In this document: positions 10,901 through 14,243 of the stretch, one piece after another
Position numbering within the stretch: position 1 is the stretch's first letter
Layout of the letters: every line of letters starts with the position of its first letter
From: a virus
Direction: 5' to 3' (one strand)
Virus record (IMG/VR): IMGVR_UViG_3300034736_000605
Span: 1-20,331 of that record
DNA: 20,331 nucleotides
Made by a program: the position numbers and the translations under genes
The notes under the pieces: model-generated
What the model was told of the DNA's origin: nothing
What the model saw: the letters and a program-made list of their open reading frames with translations, nothing else
The model's database searches: none

Positions 10901-11553
10901 AATCCGTGACTGTTAACTACAGCGTTACCAGATGCATAACTTGCAATAGTTAGAGTATATTCAGATGCATCAGCTGGCTCGTCGCTAACACGTAATGGCA
11001 AGTCTCCCGCAACATATCTACTATCAGCATATCCTTTAGTAATAACAAGATCGTCAATAGTAATGTTATCAATACCAACGCCGCCGTGTACTTCATTAAA
11101 CCCTGTTACTGCATTTTCAGAAACAGCATTACCACTCAATGCAATACTGCGTATTTGGGCAACTTCTGCACCATCAGGCGATCTACCATCTAGTGGACCA
11201 CCAAGTCTTGGAGTACTATCTTGCGATAACTCTCTAAACGCTGTAGAAAGAATAATCTTTCCGCCGATATCATAGTTTATTAATATACTATCAGTAGCTC
11301 CGCCGTTTGCAATATCACTTGCAAATGTTACTAAGTCCATTGCCGTTGCTGAATCATTAACAAATGGTACTGTACGTGGTACTAAAAATTCGTTAGAAAC
11401 ATCACCTAGTGTAGTAAAATCAATTGACCCGCCAGCGCCAAATATTGCATATATTTCTTTAAAGTTTTCATTTACTTTACGAAACGATTCGCGAATACTA
11501 TCGCCGGTGCCGTCATTGCCTTCTACACCAATATCAACTTCTTGCTTTGCCAT
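1927..11553 (-). CDS. Giant modular virion structural protein, 3208 aa
   Basis: One uninterrupted frame covers almost half the window. Residues 13-31 hold the NDGTGD module shared with the gene at 1..175. Next comes a fibre-type RQGDTMEGALIL segment (about 317-355, ending in KFYVDN). A copy of a helical repeat follows at about 448, and a pectin-lyase-like beta-helix stretch at about 776-816 (VESGFYEEDYPI, then VIIRPKRR). Four more helical repeats lie between 886 and 1902. An ITVQGHGGFLLVLDPEGQ region (about 1355-1410) and a VFWMSTDQYGFFRVGQFFAV region (about 2115) resemble conserved parts of cyanophage structural proteins. A second fibre motif, GNKIQNLDNPDNGDDATNKS, is near 2230. From about 2250 the chain is a Gly/Ser/Thr/Asn-rich shaft. 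The last 125 residues form a KYADLAENY...PGTVLVLGG...GRVPCNVVGAVSKGD domain, a known phage fibre C-terminus. It starts three bases after the Fe-S carrier gene, behind GGAG. Likely a large tail-associated fibre or baseplate appendage. Confidence 0.9.
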   Translation of the reverse strand: MAKQEVDIGVEGNDGTGDSIRESFRKVNENFKEIYAIFGAGGSIDFTTLGDVSNEFLVPRTVPFVNDSATAMDLVTFASDIANGGATDSILINYDIGGKIILSTAFRELSQDSTPRLGGPLDGRSPDGAEVAQIRSIALSGNAVSENAVTGFNEVHGGVGIDNITIDDLVITKGYADSRYVAGDLPLRVSDEPADASEYTLTIASYASGNAVVNSHGFDRTINGTPYLFNAEDTVPPALTNGQTYYLRYFNANQLSLHATKEQAVVQSQNDANTNKVFVTAIISGDDAHTLVDTAYDSALEGFFLADEAMPRKSVVRRQGDTMEGALILHDSPGELTGLTNNKEDLQAATKFYVDNTSYSAKDNLFVSSQGDDTMRGVPSGKEGTSYNYAYSSINAAAARAAEMMQAAEAEPGPYFQTITIDDGASPAKVASTAISNNGGLGPQFAQARNLIELNKDYVAREISAYLKFTYPDFDYNIATCERDLGLIMDAIAFDINLSPSTVLNNANGLTRKAAERYYSNASGRIAIKRQVVETIDSIETARDIIGSILLNRTYLQTPVTSITQAAIPLVTTTLSHGLVDKNIVVFKNANGMVEVNNQFYYAKVISANTFELFIDEALTTAVSTVGFTEYTTGGTIGVVYQTDNKQSFDIGNDAAALAISGVTEKFNLISEIIQDGINAGAVINAGRTYLVKIDPGEGNLSTDQAVANNKDIIPGKVLVGKISKAQGRVVNYFASNAANNPDVSGDFDVAEIELLKPIDFIANEDLEYGNFVKSKQVTIFVESGFYEEDYPIKVAANVSIKGDEFRRVIIRPKRRVSQSRWADTYFYRDNDFDGMTVSTAGTRFYNQTGGWQGHFGYHYLANPEKTQNTGVSVTNAGGYSSAAASLKENKKFIQEEIISYINTNVDDLLYDKVAFQSDMEEILSGLTYDFTLGTTYNQVLQGLKFQRSKSIYLDAKLKAIWIEALTHVKGLVAALPGVGTRADAGFDAIITIISTGVVNTDTGAVFPITFTAHTGVTAGLTNAKSQLQANKEFIAQEALAYLKSLTPQKYLNEAVRLTDFRNFVDAVTHDAFYGGNVGSHEFATDLFTQGTLKFEINTRQETLTTLTHIKTVMEKVLLETAITRTTGNTQVQDTSGTAASSVEVGVVNSKVNLIFTQINNNNLLNIGTKVPPSLADISDANLIAAKSSIDGNVSTMNSATLAHLDANDVTLFTYNQDKCKRDVGLIVDALVDDLVAGGDEFATEVQGEYFESYIQQYNSGGFSGQENVTRKAIQYVETIATRVFTGAYTLADEWQNAADAGYQEFDGKYGVAEAGTTGIVGNLVNKMIFAFNRDYNPPRRNDEMDVFMMNDATILRNITVQGHGGFLLVLDPEGQILTKSPYVQTGSSFSKSKGNQKIFGGGMFVDAYAGNLPMYIPTTIDPVGEGDASDIESGKTNAYELWVQSEEGTGLFLREPQLPAPFYIEGRRYQVNAISRYSRANGWCKIHLDPTSNDGAGFNEAEFTERPGQISRTVYIQTAGNRSMLGNDFTQINDLGYGLVTNNGAFSEMVSMFTYYCHAAYYAKNGSEIRSLNGSNGYGNFGLVAEGADPNEIPDQVTYATDMTMPAKVFTYTDGSTDTNAAGESSLVITDIKYPPAPNSLVQVDHGGATGVLRYRIGSVSLATLPNGISAPTGGVYNDLVYRLQLQGKPAGENGDLFSTVQVTIANGAVIEYRAGSTHIFDKVRSKETIVERPSTAVNFDESDLITYRSTSFSGSDNFGTELSDTQVQTTFNLEYDHIEIPVDFANAGSGNGTAVGDTTIAVSTDVTSKNLEAADFTRLTRDIYGNQPGATSNPNAHNLIANNVRFVQEEVIAWLNTTYPGFVYDQRKCYRDVGLIVRGVANDLKYGGNANSVQNANKYYVGTVSYLPVAQQAETVAAQDKAKEIVTQYILTKSAWTATNGNGYTQDTTGGTTESGTATTAVTLMDIVTDAIESGVATIPSGIAITGYAGGMTFAYAGRTHQIMDTVDAGAGAGSITIDAIPMSDITATGGTGLAAGFTEDRTLYAGLQVDATAEITVAISLCRATGHDFTQIGTGSFNDSNYPNVILGAAEKSLAPFYTDSESAESSQVWERRKGRVFWMSTDQYGFFRVGQFFAVDQAQGSISFSGELEITNANGFGFKKGVVVDEFSIDDNMVDESDSAVPVEKAIVQYVNKRLGRDKNNATIAGLGSVSGFLPLNGTPAMEGDLDLGGNKIQNLDNPDNGDDATNKSYVDTKVLATDNFDVLRETSKNDQAAGDFVAYTGYRKVIIAVPADGSGTDTYVVGDIIKNNSGAVTGVVKDIVQTTDDIVGENEPGNSVWIITYNLTSVNDFAEEAIKGDAGKSDVTSFVLRGPFDEIGNTSNSSASDVNITLTRNDGVLDSSGANAIAEIDIQLRSGVVTNTEISSTASIAQTKLLMNRASTKDTSSGLYGNGDSVGQSFRGLSVFDDNNFTEELRLTLSGGLTVSVGDILYQGTNRGVVAVQATANTLIVIKTTDTWVSSGTIITKAVYTNGVEQAATNTSRTVTAVLSSGYIGLKERSVGFDKLAQIPTDTVIGRSVTGTGDASAITFDQIVKQGEGLEDHDFELSDIVVLSGNKLNFGTGITVGNGETITQGNISGTVQGSVFNETSMYVINITNTGNGAAANFSNGAVAGNISGAIGTVTSVNTAENLTGSVLVRQDDGIYGTTPISIGSANNSIARRTDSGSLQADSFILGGSSTNVVLDESDNTLSFTTPNGGVILTASGNNRPTSLMGGKIVVGDIGSTSADPSNSQTASIYGEGTTTTAGNIIAGQQYKINVAGSTNFTTIGAANNTVGTVFTATAAGTGTGNATIQGKSALAARWVYTNFIEALTEKGASSTGISIGAGTGYSGSASDTVNTITGGVERLLVSSNLVRSSVNFQALAGDFTGDVTINAANNFTIKNSAGTPVTKFLVSGSTGNTTIGSGTTGTLNVGGAISTSSNLVVSSSATFGGGYGSTGVTISSAGAISANSNIIAGGNLTVNGSVDLGNASADKISMNGSVDTNIIPDGNNTRNLGSNSRKWNTVYGTTFSGTSTTAKYADLAENYLGDGLYIPGTVLVLGGSAEVTVTNTKGDHRVAGVVTTNPAHLMNSDLEGDFVTGIALSGRVPCNVVGAVSKGDIIVTSAIAGYACVDNNPKYGTIIGKAITEKTDSERGIVEVLIG
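5848..6042 (-). repeat. Internal helical repeat, copy 5 of 5 (residues 1838-1902)
   Basis: The most complete copy: NLIANNVRFVQEEVIAWL, TYPGFVYDQRKCYRDVGLI, NDLKYGGNANS and NKYY. It sits about 580 residues after copy 4, separated by conserved non-repeat regions. Confidence 0.8.
7795..8013 (-). repeat. Internal helical repeat, copy 4 of 5 (residues 1181-1253)
   Basis: The first half is degenerate (NLIAAKSSIDGNVST replaces the NK-F-I-x-x-E helix). The second half is canonical: YNQDKCKRDVGLIVDALVDD, then GGDEFAT and EYFES. Confidence 0.7.
8281..8484 (-). repeat. Internal helical repeat, copy 3 of 5 (residues 1024-1091)
   Basis: Contains QANKEFIAQEALAYLKS, then DFRNFVDAVTHDAFYGGNVG in the place of the RD-V-GLIVDA helix. 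The cysteine seen in copies 1, 4 and 5 is absent here. Confidence 0.7.
8707..8898 (-). repeat. Internal helical repeat, copy 2 of 5 (residues 886-949)
   Basis: The most diverged copy. It keeps ENKKFIQEEIISYI and LLYDK, but the C-x-RD-V-GLI helix is replaced by FQSDMEEILSGLTYDF. The loop GTTYNQVLQG replaces the GGN loop. Confidence 0.65.
9994..10212 (-). repeat. Internal helical repeat, copy 1 of 5 (residues 448-520 of the giant protein)
   Basis: Pattern: NLI-x-x-NK-x-(F/Y)-(I/V)-x-x-E, then TYPDFDY, then a C-x-RD-(V/L)-GLI-x-(D)-A-(I/V) helix and an Asn/Gly-rich loop ending in an aromatic pair. This copy has CERDLGLIMDAIAFDI and ends in RYYS. Confidence 0.75.
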
Positions 11554-11556
11554 CTG

Positions 11557-11943
11557 TTATGCTCCAGTTATTTCTGTATATTGTGGGTTTTCATCTTGTA
11601 TCTTCGCCACATCAAAGTTTACGCTTACACCACAGCCGCATGCTGATTGTGCGTTGGGATTATTAACTTGAAAAGTTGCACCCATTATGTCTTTGACATA
11701 ATCTATTTCTGTACCTATCATGAACATTACTGCTGTTGAACCAACTACAAATTTACCTGTGTTTGAGTCAATAACTACAGAGTTATCCTCTAAATCAGCT
11801 TCTGTTGCTACAGTAGCCCAATCGTATTCAAATCCTGCACAGCCGCCGCCTTTTAAGTTAAGACTGACTGCATAACTGTCGTTTTCTTGACATATACTAT
11901 CAATTTGTGCTTTTGCGGTGTCTGTTAGTGTAACTATGTTCAT
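11557..11943 (-). CDS. A-type iron-sulfur cluster carrier (HesB/IscA/ErpA family), 128 aa
   Basis: Small Fe-S carrier that in this family holds a cluster between three cysteines and passes it to apoproteins. All three ligands are present: C35 in GGGCAGFEYDW, and C102 and C104 in SACGCGVSVNF, with the family's spacing of roughly 65 residues between the first and the CGC pair. It is a little longer than the usual 105-115 residues because of an acidic tail (about 113-128). The ATG follows AAGGAT and the late motif GATAAATA at 11965..11972. Its stop is three bases from the giant structural gene, and its last Gly-Ala-stop codons supply that gene's ribosome site. So it is probably made late with the virion proteins, not with the early metabolic genes. 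hesB-like genes are known in marine T4-like phages; the client protein is unknown. Confidence 0.9.
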   Translation of the reverse strand: MNIVTLTDTAKAQIDSICQENDSYAVSLNLKGGGCAGFEYDWATVATEADLEDNSVVIDSNTGKFVVGSTAVMFMIGTEIDYVKDIMGATFQVNNPNAQSACGCGVSVNFDVAKIQDENPQYTEITGA

Positions 11944-11964
11944 GAATTATCCTTCTTATGATAG

Positions 11965-11972
11965 TATTTATC
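11965..11972 (-). promoter_or_regulatory. T4-type late promoter for the Fe-S carrier / giant structural operon
   Basis: The minus strand reads GATAAATA, 21 bases before the ATG at 11943, with AAGGAT between. It is the same octamer as at 1909..1916 and 18820..18827. Confidence 0.7.
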
Positions 11973-12006
11973 GTTGCGTTTTATAATCTTAATGTTAAAT
12001 ATACTT

Positions 12007-12294
12007 ATGTTTATAAGAGAATTTAAAAAACAAACTAGGCATGTACGTAAAAGCAAAATGGGCAAGGAACATGCCTATAAGCGTGAACAAACGTATTGTG
12101 TATTTAGGTGTGATAATTGTGATGCAGAGTTTGAACGTACAAGAGGTAGCATGGATCCTAAACGCCTAAGTAATTCCTACTTTCACGTATGTAAGAACTG
12201 TGATAGTAAGGTTTTTGCTCAAAAGAAAGGCGTAGAACAGAAGCAAAAATGGAATATGACTGCTAGTAGTACTACGCCTATCAGTAAGCTTTAG
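12007..12294 (+). CDS. Small zinc-ribbon protein, 95 aa, rightward
   Basis: Basic protein with two CxxC knuckles (C35/C38 in FRCDNC, C62/C65 in HVCKNC) separated by 23 residues, plus C31 in TYCVFRC. This is consistent with one zinc ribbon binding nucleic acid or protein. A Lys/Arg-rich head (KKQTRHVRKSKMGKEHAYKR) precedes it, and the tail ends in SSTTPISKL. No enzyme motif is visible; similar small zinc-ribbon proteins occur in T4-like marine phages without assigned function. The start is uncertain. ATG at 12007 gives the hydrophilic protein described here; ATG at 11992 would add MLNIL, and neither has a ribosome site. TTAAATA ends five bases before the 12007 ATG, which would give a leaderless message. 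It is divergent from the Fe-S carrier, and its TAG overlaps the end of the opposing 52-residue gene by four bases. Confidence 0.75.
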   Translation: MFIREFKKQTRHVRKSKMGKEHAYKREQTYCVFRCDNCDAEFERTRGSMDPKRLSNSYFHVCKNCDSKVFAQKKGVEQKQKWNMTASSTTPISKL

Positions 12295-12449
12295 TCTTCA
12301 GGCTTCCATATAGTCCAGGCACCATATGCAATCATAGCATATGCTACTAAACTAAGAGGTGCTATTAGCATCATTACTCCGCCACCAATTAACGCAGCTC
12401 CGTCTAAAGATGTACGCTCTTCTATTCTATCTCTAATCCAATTTTTCAT
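12291..12449 (-). CDS. Small single-pass membrane protein, 52 aa
   Basis: Reads MKNWIRDRIEERTSLDGAAL, then a hydrophobic segment at about residues 18-48 (GGGVMMLIAPLSLVAYAMIA), and ends WTIWKPED. A charged amphipathic head followed by one long, possibly hairpin, membrane segment suggests an inner-membrane protein. I associate such short proteins with marine T4-like phages; function unknown, and a lysis or superinfection role would be speculation. Support for a real gene is strong: AAGGAG stands eight bases before the ATG, CTAAATA (12468..12474) stands 18 bases before it, and the stop abuts a convergent gene exactly (four-base overlap). The codons read cleanly with no in-frame stop. Confidence 0.8.
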   Translation of the reverse strand: MKNWIRDRIEERTSLDGAALIGGGVMMLIAPLSLVAYAMIAYGAWTIWKPED

Positions 12450-12467
12450 AATATTCTCCTTGTGAAT

Positions 12468-12474
12468 TATTTAG
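12468..12474 (-). promoter_or_regulatory. Late-type promoter motif for the 52-aa membrane protein
   Basis: The minus strand reads CTAAATA followed by AT. The match to the late consensus is weaker, but it has the same position relative to the ribosome site and ATG (18 bases) as the other late sites here. Confidence 0.5.
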
Positions 12475-12528
12475 TGCTTCATTATACTATATTTAACCCA
12501 TTTCTAAGTTAGTAATTCTGTTATTGAA

Positions 12529-12535
12529 TTAAATA
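12529..12535 (+). promoter_or_regulatory. Late-type promoter motif, rightward, for the 82-aa gene
   Basis: The plus strand reads ATTAAATAC, with TTAAATA ending 21 bases before the ATG at 12557 and AAGGAGG in between. The spacing matches the minus-strand late sites, which supports a promoter despite the mismatch in the first positions. Confidence 0.5.
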
Positions 12536-12556
12536 CTAGTCCTTAAGGAGGATAAT

Positions 12557-12805
12557 ATGATAAATTGGATAAAGAAAATTTTAGGTATTGGACCATCTGT
12601 TCCTGCAGCTATTGAAATAGTTACTAAAGCAGTCGAAGCAAAACCAAAACCAAAGAAAGTAACAAAGCCTAAAACAGCAGCAAAAGTTGATCTAGAGTCG
12701 ATGACTAAGATTAAACTACTTGCTTATGCTAAAACTAACGGTATTAAAGTCAATTCTAGCTTGAAAAAGTCTACTATACTTGGCGTTATTAAGAACGCGA
12801 AATAG
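12557..12805 (+). CDS. Small basic protein with SAP/HeH-like C-terminal domain, 82 aa, rightward
   Basis: Three parts are visible. The head is an amphipathic hydrophobic segment, MINWIKKILGIGP. Residues about 22-44 form an Ala/Lys/Pro linker (KPKPKKVTKPK). Residues about 45-82 fit a short helix-extended-helix fold of the SAP/HeH/Rho-N type (SMTKIKLLAYAKTNGIKV, then SLKKSTILGVI). That fold often binds DNA, and the linker is very basic, so a DNA-associated role, possibly tethered at the membrane by the head, is a reasonable guess. The start is very well supported by AAGGAGG eight bases upstream. Its 3' end overlaps the convergent 95-residue gene by 17 bases. The domain call rests on pattern only. 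Confidence 0.75.
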   Translation: MINWIKKILGIGPSVPAAIEIVTKAVEAKPKPKKVTKPKTAAKVDLESMTKIKLLAYAKTNGIKVNSSLKKSTILGVIKNAK

Positions 12806-13076
12806 TTCCCTTTAGTTGCTCAATTGCAGCTTCACAGCGAGTAAGCTTTCGTTCTAGGACGGTTATAGCTGCTCGCTGTTTTCTTGACTGATCTTCTAAA
12901 CTCTGCACATAACGCTGTGTGGGTATCTTTTGCACATAGCCGTCTTCACCTAGCATTTCAAAATGATCAGCACCTTGTGCTTTTAATCCACCACTAACAC
13001 GATTTGGATTCTTATCCTGTGACGAGTTCTCTGCTGGAGTAGTCCTGCCGTACATTTTTGCTAGATAGTTGCTCAT
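12789..13076 (-). CDS. Small phage protein with C-terminal coiled coil, 95 aa
   Basis: Begins MSNYLAKMYGRTTPAENSSQ. A polar middle (GGLKAQGADHFEMLGEDGYV) is followed by a heptad-patterned helix from about residue 54 to 92 (RYVQSLEDQSRKQRAAITVL, then ERKLTRCEAAIEQL). The coiled coil suggests an oligomeric structural or assembly protein; I do not recognise the family. I chose the ATG at 13076 because AAAGGA precedes it by eight bases and a perfect TATAAATA lies 17 bases upstream. A longer reading from 13118 would begin inside uvdE, before that promoter, and is rejected. The first 65 bases overlap the end of uvdE in another frame, and the last 17 overlap the convergent rightward gene. Confidence 0.8.
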   Translation of the reverse strand: MSNYLAKMYGRTTPAENSSQDKNPNRVSGGLKAQGADHFEMLGEDGYVQKIPTQRYVQSLEDQSRKQRAAITVLERKLTRCEAAIEQLKGTISRS

Positions 13077-14100
13077 TGTCTTTTCCTTTATAATATTTAT
13101 ACAAGTCGATACTTGCAAGGTTCTTCATCTTACTCTCACACATAATATCTGTATGTGGTAAAAAACTTAATGCCCAATCGTTTGCAATCTTGTTAGGATA
13201 CCATTCACTGTGTCCACGTAATTTGCCTTTCTTGTAGCCTGCTTCTAATAACGCAACCATATCAGGTAATGTATCGTGTGCATAGCCTTCGGGCAATTCT
13301 TCTGTTCTACTATAGCTGTAATGTATTGCAGGACGCACACCACGCCAGCTATCAATTACACGCTTAAATCTATCGTCAGTGGGTTGAATGTATTCTTTTT
13401 CTCTGCACCAGTGATGGTGTATGTCGAGTACAAGTGCGCAGTGGTCGACAAGCTCAAGGCTGTGTTCGATGCCCCACTTGTTTTCGTCGTTTTCAATGGT
13501 AATACAGTTTCGTGCCTCTGGAGACAATCGCTGAATTGCACTAATGATACCGGCTGGACCTTGACGTCCTGAGATGTGGACGTTACACTTGAAGTCTTGC
13601 CAAGTCTTGCCGTAGCCCATCCACCTAATGAGATCCGTATGATACTCAAATTCCTCTATGCTCCTGTCAACAATATCTGGATTATCTGACGCAAGCACAG
13701 TAAACTGACCAGGATGCATACTAAGCCGAACATCCAAGGAACGAGCAAGTGTACCGACCCTAGCAAGGTGCGTTGCGCAGTAATTACGTACATCAGGTAG
13801 CTGCCAAAAATAAGCCCAGGTAGTATGGGTGTAAACAGGAAGACAATCGCTACCCAGTCGTACCATTCTAAGTTCATTTGGTAGTCCTCCTACATATTCA
13901 ATCAAGTTGTAATACGATTGAATGTTGTGTTCCATAATATCCCAAAGCCGCTGCTCTGCTACTTCAGTAGTTTGACGGTTAAGCCACTGTACTGTTGTAC
14001 TGCGAGTATTTAGTGGACGCTGAATCTCTTCAAGAACTTTTTTCTTTTGCGTTTGATCTGGATGCATGTACTTGCATGCAAAGCCTATACGTTCTACCAT
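13012..14100 (-). CDS. uvdE: UV damage endonuclease UvdE, 362 aa
   Basis: UvdE nicks DNA 5' of UV photoproducts and some other lesions, starting an alternative excision repair. The TIM-barrel metal-site residues of the family are visible in order: H129 in LSMHPGQFTVL, H175 in CNVHISGRQGP, E203 in ITIENDENKWG, D226 and H229 in LVLDIHHHW, H260 in AIHYSYSR, H297 in RGHSEWYP and E322 in IMCESKMKN. The N-terminal HNI...RLGSDCLPVYTH region also fits. The body ends near residue 332; a polar tail of about 30 residues follows and is double-coding with the next gene. The ATG overlaps the stop of the small frame upstream. GGAAG lies about 10 bases before it, and a sigma70-type promoter lies at 14215..14243. 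Repair of sunlight damage in phage or host DNA is the likely benefit. Confidence 0.92.
   Translation of the reverse strand: MVERIGFACKYMHPDQTQKKKVLEEIQRPLNTRSTTVQWLNRQTTEVAEQRLWDIMEHNIQSYYNLIEYVGGLPNELRMVRLGSDCLPVYTHTTWAYFWQLPDVRNYCATHLARVGTLARSLDVRLSMHPGQFTVLASDNPDIVDRSIEEFEYHTDLIRWMGYGKTWQDFKCNVHISGRQGPAGIISAIQRLSPEARNCITIENDENKWGIEHSLELVDHCALVLDIHHHWCREKEYIQPTDDRFKRVIDSWRGVRPAIHYSYSRTEELPEGYAHDTLPDMVALLEAGYKKGKLRGHSEWYPNKIANDWALSFLPHTDIMCESKMKNLASIDLYKYYKGKDNEQLSSKNVRQDYSSRELVTG
13094..13101 (-). promoter_or_regulatory. Perfect T4-type late promoter inside the uvdE coding region
   Basis: The minus strand reads TATAAATA, the exact T4 late consensus, 17 bases before the ATG at 13076. It encodes part of UvdE residues 334-336 (Tyr-Lys-Tyr) in the other reading. 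Confidence 0.75.
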
Positions 14101-14243
14101 ATTCTATAACTTCCGTCTAGTTCGTGTGTGCCTGAATTATAAATTGCCCATGCTATACAGTTGTACCATGCATAGTGTGGATTCTGCCTTAGTTGCTTGT
14201 ACCATTGTTTAAATAGTATAACACGTTTCTTAAACCTTGTCAA
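14094..14243 (-). CDS. Possible small Trp/Tyr-rich protein, 49 aa, between the reductase gene and uvdE
   Basis: A frame fills the reductase-uvdE gap exactly. It would start with TTG, sharing TTGA with the reductase stop, and end in TAG that overlaps the uvdE ATG (ATATGGTAG). The product starts (M)TRFKKRVILFKQWYKQ, continues through NPHYAWYNCIAWAIY and ends GSYRIW. Four Trp and five Tyr in 49 residues, with a basic amphipathic head, look more like a selected protein than chance. Against it: there is no ATG or GTG in frame and no clear ribosome site, and the TTG lies in the -35 box of a promoter whose transcripts would start inside the frame. If real, it must be translated from the longer message of the upstream operon. 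Confidence 0.42.
   Translation of the reverse strand: MTRFKKRVILFKQWYKQLRQNPHYAWYNCIAWAIYNSGTHELDGSYRIW
14215..14243 (-). promoter_or_regulatory. Sigma70-type (early) promoter for uvdE
   Basis: The minus strand has TTGACA at 14243..14238, a 17-base spacer, and TATACT at 14220..14215. The -35 box matches consensus fully and the -10 has one mismatch, at ideal spacing. It is identical in both hexamers and spacing to the promoter at 16295..16323. Transcription would start near 14208, about 108 bases before the uvdE ATG. Confidence 0.75.

Noticed and set aside
11982-11987. TATAAT on the plus strand before the zinc-ribbon gene
   Set aside because: No acceptable -35 box 16-18 bases upstream, and such hexamers are common in AT-rich sequence.
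11974-12006. N-terminal extension of the zinc-ribbon gene (TTG at 11974 or ATG at 11992)
   Set aside because: No ribosome site for either, and the extra residues are hydrophobic and unlike the rest; the 11992 start cannot be fully excluded.
12481-12486. TATAAT on the minus strand before the 52-residue gene
   Set aside because: The -35 position reads ACTTAG, a poor match; the CTAAATA late-type motif explains the gene better.
13077-13118. Upstream extension of the 95-residue coiled-coil gene by 14 codons
   Set aside because: The longer start lies upstream of the consensus late promoter and lacks a ribosome site, whereas the internal ATG has AAAGGA at correct spacing.
13276-13649. Frames on both strands inside uvdE (13276..13572 plus, 13356..13649 minus)
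   Set aside because: Shadows of the uvdE frame, with no translation signals.
13656-13877. A 73-codon frame with membrane-like segments inside uvdE
   Set aside because: It overlaps conserved UvdE catalytic sequence in another frame and lacks a ribosome site or promoter; its hydrophobicity is a by-product of the overlapping reading.
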